From: CAZYPH01 sp964649095
GTDB lineage: Bacteria > Bdellovibrionota > UBA1018 > UBA923
Assembly: GCA_964649095.1 (NCBI GenBank)
Contig: CAZYPH010000070.1
Coordinates: 1 to 11,573 of the forward strand
Length of the DNA: 11,573 bases
Reading direction: 5' to 3'
A program made the translations under genes and the position numbers. This document shows, in pieces, positions 1-6,378 of the stretch. The first letter of the stretch is position 1, and every line of letters begins with the position of its first letter. Below the pieces are notes generated by a model, which worked only from the letters and a program-made list of their open reading frames with translations, was not told the DNA's origin and did no database searches.

Positions 1-263
1 ACTTCAATTTTTTCGTCTTTTGGAAACTGCGTACGTGGCACATCAAACTTCAATTCCGCACGGTACTCGCCGTATGCTTCAGCCGCTTTTACTTCGACGT
101 GTTTTTTATCACCCACTTTGGTGCTCTTTAAAGCCTCTTCAAGACCTGGAATGATTTGACCTGCGCCCTCTAAGTACATCATAGGCTCGGCCCCTGAAGA
201 CGAATCAATCGTAGCGCCTTCTTTATTTTTTAAAGTGTAGTGGAATGAAATAACTTTTTTCAT
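1..263 (-). CDS. slyD: SlyD-like FKBP-type peptidyl-prolyl cis-trans isomerase (3' end missing)
   Basis: Partial gene; the first 87 codons are present and the C-terminus lies beyond the left edge. Family role: cytoplasmic proline isomerase and chaperone, in which an insert-in-flap (IF) domain binds unfolded clients and a His-rich tail, when present, binds nickel. Visible here: an N-terminal strand with FHYTL (residues 7-11), the FKBP core segment with YLEGAGQIIPGLEEAL (30-45), VGD (50-52) and AYGEY (63-67), followed by VPRTQF (75-80), which is where the SlyD IF domain begins. The ATG at 263-261 has a GAGG Shine-Dalgarno at 268-271. The gene starts 20 bp after the lpd stop, so it is probably the last or a late member of the suc operon. 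Whether a metal-binding tail exists cannot be seen. Single-domain FKBP is the alternative, but the sequence after AYGEY resembles SlyD. Confidence 0.88.
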   Translation of the reverse strand, partial: MKKVISFHYTLKNKEGATIDSSSGAEPMMYLEGAGQIIPGLEEALKSTKVGDKKHVEVKAAEAYGEYRAELKFDVPRTQFPKDEKIE

Positions 264-283
264 AAGTCCTCAGTGTATGATTT

Positions 284-1705
284 TTATAAATGGAGCTGTC
301 GTTTATCTACCGCAAGGGCGGCTTCTTTTAAGACCTCTGCCAACGTAGGATGGGCATGAGACGAACGTGCGATATCTTCACTTGATCCGCCAAACTCCAT
401 CACCAGTACTGCTTCTGCTATCATATCTGAGGCTCTTGGCCCAACAATATGTACACCCAAAACCCGGTCTGTTTTGGCATCAGCGATGACTTTTACAAAA
501 CCATCCACTTCTTCCATCGCTTTTGCTCGACCGTTTGCTAAAAATGGAAAAACACCTGTTTTTACCGCTAAATTTTGCTGTTTACACTCTTCTTCGGTGC
601 GCCCGACCGAGGCCAACTCGGGCCAAGTATATACAACATTTGGTATACATTCGTAATTCACGTGACCTGGTTTTCCAGCGATAATTTCAGCACACGCCAC
701 ACCTTCGTCTTCGGCTTTGTGGGCGAGCATGGGGCCTTGAATCAAATCACCAATGGCATAAATATTTGGCACTTTAGTACGGTAGTGTTTATCGACTTCA
801 ACGCGTCCTAATTTATCGGTCGTTAAACCTAACGCCTCTAAACCAACACCCTCGCTAAACGGTTTTCGACCAATGGCGACTAACACGTAATCGTAGGTTC
901 CGGTTTCGACGGGGGCTGCCGCATCCACCGCCGATTGCATATCGACAACCACGCCTTTACCCGTATTGGTGGCCTTCAAGACTTTTGTCGAGAGCTTAAA
1001 TTCGAGGCCTTGTTTTTTTAAAATCTTAAGCAGCTCTGCCGTAGTTTGTTTGTCACCTACGGGCACAATGCGGTCTTGAAACTCCACAACCGTCACTTTT
1101 GTACCCAGGCGTGACCACACCGAGCCCATCTCTAAACCAATCGCCCCGGCGCCAATCACTAACATCGAGCCTGGCACTTCGGGCAGATTCAACGCATGTG
1201 TCGAGTGGATGATGCGTTTGCCATCAAATGGCGCCGTAGGTAACGAGGCCGGCACACTGCCCGTAGCCAGAATAATATTTTTAGCCTCGACCGTTTGGGT
1301 AGTGCCATCAGCCGCGGTGACCAATACAGTCTTTGGTCCCGTTAATTTACCCAGGCCTTTCAGCCACGTGATTTTATTTTTTTTAAACAGACCGGCGATA
1401 CCTTGAGTTAAGCCAGATACGACTTGGTCTTTGCGTTTTAACATCTGGGGTAGATCTAATTTCACTCCGTCCACCACCACGCCGTGTTTTGAGAATTTAT
1501 TTTTGGCGTAATAAAAATGCTCACTCGAATCTAATAGTGCCTTCGACGGTATGCAGCCGACATTCAAACACGTGCCGCCTAACGTGGCGTCTTTTTCGAC
1601 ACACGCTGTTTTTAAACCTAACTGAGCGGCTCTTAAAGCGGCCACATAGCCGCCAGGACCGGCTCCAATCACCACGACATCAAACGAATTTTCTGCGCTA
1701 CTCAT
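284..1705 (-). CDS. lpd: Dihydrolipoyl dehydrogenase (E3 of 2-oxoglutarate dehydrogenase)
   Basis: 473 aa, normal length. Flavoprotein that reoxidises the dihydrolipoyl group of SucB with NAD+ as acceptor; cytoplasmic, homodimeric. Visible motifs: FAD Rossmann motif GAGPGG (14-19), redox disulfide in GGTCLNVGCIPSK (Cys46 and Cys51), ATGS (147-150), second dinucleotide motif GAGAIGLE (185-192, NAD), FAD-contact segment with AIGD and AHKAEDEG (about residues 316-335), and the C-terminal dimer-interface motif HAHPT with catalytic His452 and Glu457. All key residues are present. The ATG at 1705-1703 is preceded by AAGGGG (1713-1718) at 7-nt spacing, lying inside the end of sucB; the spacer to the sucB stop is only 2 bp, which implies translational coupling. 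E3 can also serve pyruvate dehydrogenase and the glycine cleavage system; the position here ties this copy to OGDH. Confidence 0.97.
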   Translation of the reverse strand: MSSAENSFDVVVIGAGPGGYVAALRAAQLGLKTACVEKDATLGGTCLNVGCIPSKALLDSSEHFYYAKNKFSKHGVVVDGVKLDLPQMLKRKDQVVSGLTQGIAGLFKKNKITWLKGLGKLTGPKTVLVTAADGTTQTVEAKNIILATGSVPASLPTAPFDGKRIIHSTHALNLPEVPGSMLVIGAGAIGLEMGSVWSRLGTKVTVVEFQDRIVPVGDKQTTAELLKILKKQGLEFKLSTKVLKATNTGKGVVVDMQSAVDAAAPVETGTYDYVLVAIGRKPFSEGVGLEALGLTTDKLGRVEVDKHYRTKVPNIYAIGDLIQGPMLAHKAEDEGVACAEIIAGKPGHVNYECIPNVVYTWPELASVGRTEEECKQQNLAVKTGVFPFLANGRAKAMEEVDGFVKVIADAKTDRVLGVHIVGPRASDMIAEAVLVMEFGGSSEDIARSSHAHPTLAEVLKEAALAVDKRQLHL

Positions 1706-1707
1706 GA

Positions 1708-2922
1708 CTAAACCCCTTCAAAACCAAGCAATGCGGGGTTTTCAATACCCTCTTTTACTTTAATCAAAAACGTTACGGCTTCTTTACCGTCGATAATGCG
1801 ATGATCATACGACAGCGCCAAATACATCATCGGACGAATCACCACTTGGCCGTTCACAGCCATCGGGCGTTCCACAATGTTGTGCATGCCTAAAATACCG
1901 CTCTGTGGTGGATTCAAAATCGGCGTCGACAACAAACTACCGTACGTACCGCCGTTCGAAATGGTAAACGTACCGCCGGATAGTTCTTTAATCGACAGTT
2001 TGGATTCACGTGCTTTTTTGGCCAATTCGCCGATCGCACGTTCGATTTCAACAAACGACATCAGGCCAGCACCACGCACTACAGGCACGACCAAACCACG
2101 TTCGGTACCCACAGCCACACCGACGTCTTGAAAATCATGATAAACAATATCTTTGCCATCGATACGTGCATTAACCGCCGGAATGGCTTTTAATGCCTCT
2201 ACAACCGCTCGTGTGAAAAACGACATAAAACTAAGCGGCACACCGTGTTTTGTTTTAAACGCTTCTTTGTATTGATTGCGCATGGCCATCACATTGGTCA
2301 TGTCACACTCGTTGAAAGTCGTTAAAATCGCTGCTGTGTGCTGAGCCATCACCAAACGTTCTGCGATTTTTTGTCGCAGCGACGTCATCGGCACGCGCCG
2401 CTCACCGGCTACAGTAGCGGGAGTGGCGACCGGACTGGCCGTTGGTGTTTTGGCCACAGTGGGCGATTCTAGATGCCGCACTACATCGCCTTTTAAAACT
2501 TGGCCATTACGGCCCGTGCCGGCGACTTGAGTAGCATCCACTTTATGTTCTTCGGTCATACGACGTACCGCCGGGCTTAGCGTGGCATTTACCGTGCCAG
2601 CATGTGATGGCGCTACAGCTGTGGCCACAGCCGCGGTCGGCGCTGCAGGAGTAGCTACGGCATTCACTACGGTACCTGCCGCTTTCGCACCCACTTCGAT
2701 ATACCCCACAACCTGACCAATCGGCACCGTATCACCCGGGCCACTTACGGTGCTCAAAACACCATCTGACTCGGCCACGACCTCTACCGTTGCTTTGTCC
2801 GATTCGATTTCCAAAACGGCCTCACCGTTTTTTACCTGTGTCCCCGCTTCTTTCAACCAGCGCCCAATACGCACTTCTGTAATCGACTCACCTACACTGG
2901 GAGCTTTGATTTCCTGTTTCAC
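1708..2922 (-). CDS. sucB: Dihydrolipoyllysine-residue succinyltransferase (E2 of 2-oxoglutarate dehydrogenase)
   Basis: 404 aa, the usual E2o length. Core enzyme of OGDH: transfers the succinyl group from lipoyl-lysine to CoA. Domains in order: one lipoyl domain (about 1-78) with lipoylation site Lys43 in IESDKATVEV; an Ala/Val/Thr/Pro-rich flexible linker (about 79-112); the peripheral subunit-binding domain (about 115-150, LSPAVRRM to GRNGQVLKGDV) that docks E1/E3; a second short linker (about 153-172); and the catalytic acetyltransferase domain (about 175-404) with the active-site motif SYDHRIIDGKEA (371-382), His374 and Asp378. The start is GTG at 2922-2920, overlapping the sucA TGA in a GTGA tetranucleotide, with a strong GGAGG 7 nt upstream. 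A single lipoyl domain and the sucA neighbour favour E2o over pyruvate dehydrogenase E2. Confidence 0.97.
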   Translation of the reverse strand: MKQEIKAPSVGESITEVRIGRWLKEAGTQVKNGEAVLEIESDKATVEVVAESDGVLSTVSGPGDTVPIGQVVGYIEVGAKAAGTVVNAVATPAAPTAAVATAVAPSHAGTVNATLSPAVRRMTEEHKVDATQVAGTGRNGQVLKGDVVRHLESPTVAKTPTASPVATPATVAGERRVPMTSLRQKIAERLVMAQHTAAILTTFNECDMTNVMAMRNQYKEAFKTKHGVPLSFMSFFTRAVVEALKAIPAVNARIDGKDIVYHDFQDVGVAVGTERGLVVPVVRGAGLMSFVEIERAIGELAKKARESKLSIKELSGGTFTISNGGTYGSLLSTPILNPPQSGILGMHNIVERPMAVNGQVVIRPMMYLALSYDHRIIDGKEAVTFLIKVKEGIENPALLGFEGV

Positions 2923-5798
2923 TTAAGGGCCTCCTCAACAATGCTGCTTTGCTCTTTATTATGAACTTTAATCGATCCAACGGCTGGGCTCGCCGATGCC
3001 GGACGCCCCACATAACTTAACTTCGCCGACGCCAACTTCGATTCGGCCATCACGGCCTCTAACGGATCTCGCATAAACATCCATGCACCCATATTTTTGG
3101 GTTCTTCTTGCACCCAACAAATTTCTTTCACCGCGGTGTACTGATTTAAGACGGCAATCAATTGTTTCGTCGCTAACGGGTACAATTGCTCCACGCGCAC
3201 TAAGGCTACGTGTTCTGCTTTGGCCTCGTTTTTGGCTGCTAATAAATCGTAATAAACTTTCCCGGTACAAAGAATGAGTTTTTTTATTTTCTTTCGCTGC
3301 GGCGCAGTGAGTGTGTCATCAATAATTTCTAAAAAGCGGCCATCAGATAACTCTTCTAACGTAGATATCGCCATCGGGTGCCGCAGCACGCTTTTGGGCG
3401 ACATTACGATCAGGGGTTTTCTAAAATCGCGTTTCACTTGCCTACGCAACGCATGAAAGATCTGTGCCGGCGTCGAGAGGTTTACCACCTGCATATTATT
3501 ACGCGCACACAATTGCAGATAACGCTCAAGCCTTGCCGAAGAATGCTCGGGCCCTTGACCTTCATAACCGTGTGGCAGCAATAGAACGAGTCCACTCATA
3601 CGCGACCACTTGGTTTCAGAACTCGCAATAAATTGATCGATGATGACTTGAGCGCCATTACCGAAGTCACCAAACTGCGCTTCCCAAATACTCAACACAC
3701 GAGGCTCTGCGACCGAGTAACCGAACTCGTACCCCAACACCGCCGTTTCAGATAAATGCGAATTAAAACCCTCGTATTGCGATTGTGCCGGATGAATCGC
3801 ATGGAGCGGCGTGTACGGCTGATTGGTTTCGACGTCGTACCAAACCGAGTGGCGGTGTGAGAACGTTCCACGTTCGACATCCTGACCCGTAATACGCACA
3901 GCGACCCCTTCAGCCACTAAACTTGCGAACGCCAACCCCTCTGCCGTGCCCCACTCTAGGCCTTGGCCTTGTTCGATTTGTGCACGCCTTGTTTCAATCA
4001 AACGTTGCAATTTGGGGTGCGGTTTCAAAGTAGATGGAATGTGCGTCAACTTAGCGCCGTATTCTTTTAACGCCTCGACAGAAACCGCCGTCGGCACAGA
4101 CGATTCGAAATCAACATCGGTGGCACGTCGCAGCCCTTTCCACGCGCCTTCAAAGGCACTCACGGCGAGACTTACGTCTTTAGCCGCTTTCGCAGCCTGA
4201 TGCGCGGTTGTCAGCTGAGCATTCACGTCGTCGACCAATTTTTGTGTATCCCCGGCCGCCAACACTTTTTGTGCGGTCAGGTGGGTCGCATAAATCTCGC
4301 GCGGGCTTTTGTGGTCTTTGATTTGACGGTACATTACCGGCTGCGTAAAACTCGGTTCGTCGCCTTCATTGTGGCCGTATTTTCGGTAACACAACAGATC
4401 GATCAAAATATCGCGATTAAATTTATTTCTAAATTCCACAGCAAACAACATGGCACGTACGCAGGCCTCGGCATCATCACCATTCACACGAATTATTGGC
4501 GCTTCTAGAATGCGGGCCAAATCACTCGAATAACGCGTTGTGCGTGAGTCGCGTGGAGAAGTCGTAAAACCCACTTGGTTGTTGACGATCACATGAATTG
4601 ATCCACCCACTTGATAGGCCTTTAAACCCGACATCTGAAGCGTCTCATACACCACACCCTGACCGGCAAACGCCGCATCGCCGTGCACTTGAACTGAAAC
4701 AACTTTTGAAAACACTTTTGAATAATCTAAAACCGCTTTGTTCGCATCGGCCTGAGCAACTAACGCGTGTTTACGTAATTTGGCTCGAGCGACACCTAAA
4801 GCTACCGGATTAATAAACTCCAAATGGCTCGGATTAAACCCCAACGACAAATGCACATTGCCATGAGCTGTCGCCATGTCAGCCGAATACCCCATGTGGT
4901 ACTTCACATCACTTTCACCCATTGAAGTATCGAGTTTGTAAGTACCCTCAAACTCCACCAGCATAGACTGATACGGTTTTTGAAAAACATTCGTCAAAAC
5001 ATTAAGGCGGCCACGATGGGCCATGCCGAGTACTAAATCTTGTAGCCCAGACTTGGCGCCAGCATGCACAAGTTCAACAAGCATGGGTACGAGCGCGTCA
5101 CCGCCTTCGATCGAAAATCTCTTTTGCGCGACAAATCGCGTGTGCAAATACCGCTCAAAACACTCCGCTTCGGTTAACTTTGTGAGGATCCGTTTTTGTT
5201 GTTCGGCATTGAGTGGTTGCGAGGTGCTACCGCCCTCAACCGCAGTTAATACCCAATCACGCACGGCTTCATCTTGAATATGCCCCACTTCAACTGAAGT
5301 CGTGTTGCCATAGGTCTCTTGCAACACTTGAAGCGCGGCCTCGAGTGTGGAGTTTTGATTGAGTTTTGGTGAACGAATTTCGCGAAGCGCTTGAAACGAG
5401 GACTTTAAATCGTGATTCGTTAAACCGTAATACGCCAACGTCAAACGCGGATCGACCGCTGCCGCGGGCGTTGCGCCATTACTTGATGACACCAGCGGAT
5501 TGGTCCGCGCCGTAAGGTGCCCCAACGTACGATAGGCTTCGATTAATTTTAGAACTTTAATTTCACGGAGAATCTGTTCGGTCGCGCTAGTAGACGCTGC
5601 GGCCTGCGTAGCAGGAGCCGAGGTAGATGTGGCCGCAATAGGCGCCGACGGCGTCTCCCCCCCCAGCGCCAAACCATCAAAAAAATATTGCCACGATTCA
5701 TCCACAGAAAGCGGATCGACTAAATACCGCTCCAACATTTCTTCGATGTATTCTAAATTCTGACTCCGCAAGTAAGACTGCGCACTAAACTGTTGCAT
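2919..5798 (-). CDS. sucA: 2-oxoglutarate dehydrogenase E1 component
   Basis: 959 aa, slightly longer than typical proteobacterial SucA. Thiamin-diphosphate enzyme that decarboxylates 2-oxoglutarate and reductively succinylates the lipoyl group of SucB (TCA cycle, cytoplasmic). Visible: the N-terminal E2-docking helix region with DPLSVDESW (29-37), an Ala/Thr/Ser-rich linker (about 49-73), HRGRLNVL (261-268), HLSLGFNPSHLE (316-327), the ThDP/Mg motif GDAAFAGQG (373-381) ending in NNQ (406-408), YGHNEGDEP (474-482), then the C-terminal half with GQDVERGTFSHRH (638-650), EAQFGDFGNGAQ (706-717) and PHGYEGQGPEHSSAR (742-756). These patterns identify SucA rather than pyruvate dehydrogenase AceE. 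The ATG at 5798-5796 has AGAGG (5806-5810) at 7-nt spacing. It overlaps sucB by 4 bp. Confidence 0.98.
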   Translation of the reverse strand: MQQFSAQSYLRSQNLEYIEEMLERYLVDPLSVDESWQYFFDGLALGGETPSAPIAATSTSAPATQAAASTSATEQILREIKVLKLIEAYRTLGHLTARTNPLVSSSNGATPAAAVDPRLTLAYYGLTNHDLKSSFQALREIRSPKLNQNSTLEAALQVLQETYGNTTSVEVGHIQDEAVRDWVLTAVEGGSTSQPLNAEQQKRILTKLTEAECFERYLHTRFVAQKRFSIEGGDALVPMLVELVHAGAKSGLQDLVLGMAHRGRLNVLTNVFQKPYQSMLVEFEGTYKLDTSMGESDVKYHMGYSADMATAHGNVHLSLGFNPSHLEFINPVALGVARAKLRKHALVAQADANKAVLDYSKVFSKVVSVQVHGDAAFAGQGVVYETLQMSGLKAYQVGGSIHVIVNNQVGFTTSPRDSRTTRYSSDLARILEAPIIRVNGDDAEACVRAMLFAVEFRNKFNRDILIDLLCYRKYGHNEGDEPSFTQPVMYRQIKDHKSPREIYATHLTAQKVLAAGDTQKLVDDVNAQLTTAHQAAKAAKDVSLAVSAFEGAWKGLRRATDVDFESSVPTAVSVEALKEYGAKLTHIPSTLKPHPKLQRLIETRRAQIEQGQGLEWGTAEGLAFASLVAEGVAVRITGQDVERGTFSHRHSVWYDVETNQPYTPLHAIHPAQSQYEGFNSHLSETAVLGYEFGYSVAEPRVLSIWEAQFGDFGNGAQVIIDQFIASSETKWSRMSGLVLLLPHGYEGQGPEHSSARLERYLQLCARNNMQVVNLSTPAQIFHALRRQVKRDFRKPLIVMSPKSVLRHPMAISTLEELSDGRFLEIIDDTLTAPQRKKIKKLILCTGKVYYDLLAAKNEAKAEHVALVRVEQLYPLATKQLIAVLNQYTAVKEICWVQEEPKNMGAWMFMRDPLEAVMAESKLASAKLSYVGRPASASPAVGSIKVHNKEQSSIVEEALK
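2930..2934 (-). promoter_or_regulatory. Ribosome binding site of sucB
   Basis: GGAGG on the minus strand, 7 nt upstream of a GTG. It supports GTG at 2922-2920 as the sucB start; the resulting N-terminus MKQEIKAPSVGES matches the expected beginning of an E2 lipoyl domain. It sits inside the last codons of sucA, so sucB translation is probably coupled to sucA. Confidence 0.8.
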
Positions 5799-5898
5799 AA
5801 ATTAACCTCTAATAACGCTGGTATGGCGCACGCCACACGCCTCTAAACTTTCAAAAAAGACCGAAATTTACTGCATTTACCAAATATAACACGACGCA
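5799..5898 (-). promoter_or_regulatory. Leader region upstream of sucA
   Basis: 100-bp gap between the DUF423 stop and sucA, the largest non-coding interval in the minus-strand block and therefore the likely place for a suc promoter or leader. On the minus strand it contains a TTGGTA-like -35 hexamer followed by T-rich sequence, but no convincing -10 at the right spacing. I see no GC-rich stem followed by a T run, so read-through from the upstream genes is possible. The main structured element is the dyad at 5821-5838, listed separately. Confidence 0.4.
5821..5838 (-). repeat. 18-bp dyad in the sucA leader
   Basis: Plus strand reads GTATGGCGCACGCCACAC: two 8-nt arms around a 2-nt centre with one non-complementary position, which becomes a G-U pair in the minus-strand RNA. 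It ends about 10 nt before the sucA Shine-Dalgarno. It could be a protein operator or an mRNA hairpin controlling sucA translation. There is no T-tract, so it is not a standard terminator. The function is inferred only from symmetry and location. Confidence 0.45.
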
Positions 5899-6363
5899 CT
5901 AATCGCGCCAACAACTCCGGCCTAAACTTAGCCACGCAATAATCAACCCTAAACCACCTATGGGAGTAATAGCTCCAAGCCAGCGCTGGCCTGTTAAACT
6001 GAGCACATACAACGACCCACTAAATACAAAAGTACTGACTAAAAATAAGTAGATCGAAGCCAAACATGCCGAGTGCAATTTTGCCGATGTCGGCTGTGGA
6101 CGTGTCGTTTTTTGCCGCATCGCAAAGTATAAAACTAAAATAACGACGGCATGAATCAACTGGTACTGAGCGCCTGTTTTAAAAGTGGATTGAAAAGACA
6201 GAACCGAATCATGCGTCCACTCTTCAAGACCGGTCCCATGTAATGCTCTAAAAATCGCTTCAAACCAGTGCGCCGCAAATGCAGAAAAAAAGACCGCAAG
6301 TGCTCCATTTAATGCGACAAGAACATGCAAAATACGTTTTTTTTTCTCTGCAGCCATAGCCAT
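5899..6363 (-). CDS. DUF423 family small integral membrane protein
   Basis: 154 aa, probably four transmembrane helices (about 11-31, 65-82, 97-122, 129-148) with a Lys/Arg-rich N-terminus (KKKR at 7-10). DUF423 hallmarks are visible: NGALAV and FSAFAAHW near the N-terminus, FKTGAQYQLIHA (61-72), FSGSLYVLSLTG (114-125) and LGAITPIGGLG (129-139). The family (YgdD-like) is widespread in bacteria and its biochemical function is not established; the inner membrane is the expected location. The stop of the upstream hydroxylase is 15 bp away, so the two are likely co-transcribed. Two ATGs lie two codons apart: the first (6363) has no usable spacing to a Shine-Dalgarno, whereas the second (6357) has AGGA 5 nt upstream, so a 152-aa product is at least as likely. 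Codons 7-9 are AAA AAA AAA, a run of nine A. Confidence 0.9.
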   Translation of the reverse strand: MAMAAEKKKRILHVLVALNGALAVFFSAFAAHWFEAIFRALHGTGLEEWTHDSVLSFQSTFKTGAQYQLIHAVVILVLYFAMRQKTTRPQPTSAKLHSACLASIYLFLVSTFVFSGSLYVLSLTGQRWLGAITPIGGLGLIIAWLSLGRSCWRD

Positions 6364-6366
6364 CCT
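6363..6366 (-). promoter_or_regulatory. Candidate ribosome binding site deciding the DUF423 start
   Basis: AGGA on the minus strand overlaps the first possible ATG (6363-6361) and sits 5 nt before the second ATG (6357-6355). This favours the second methionine as the true start, giving a protein two residues shorter. Confidence 0.45.
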
Positions 6367-6378
6367 ATGGCTTCAAAA

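Noticed and set aside
2455..2690. Possible repeat in the Ala/Val/Thr-rich coding stretch of sucB
   Set aside because: These are the flexible inter-domain linkers expected in E2 proteins; similarity comes from biased composition, not a true DNA repeat.
4200..4508. 102-codon plus-strand open frame inside sucA
   Set aside because: Lies opposite conserved SucA sequence, including the YGHNEGDEP region, and has no recognisable domain.
5799..5898. Possible rho-independent terminator before sucA
   Set aside because: The only strong stem (5821-5838) is not followed by a T run in the minus-strand direction, and the T-rich stretch lies upstream of it rather than downstream.
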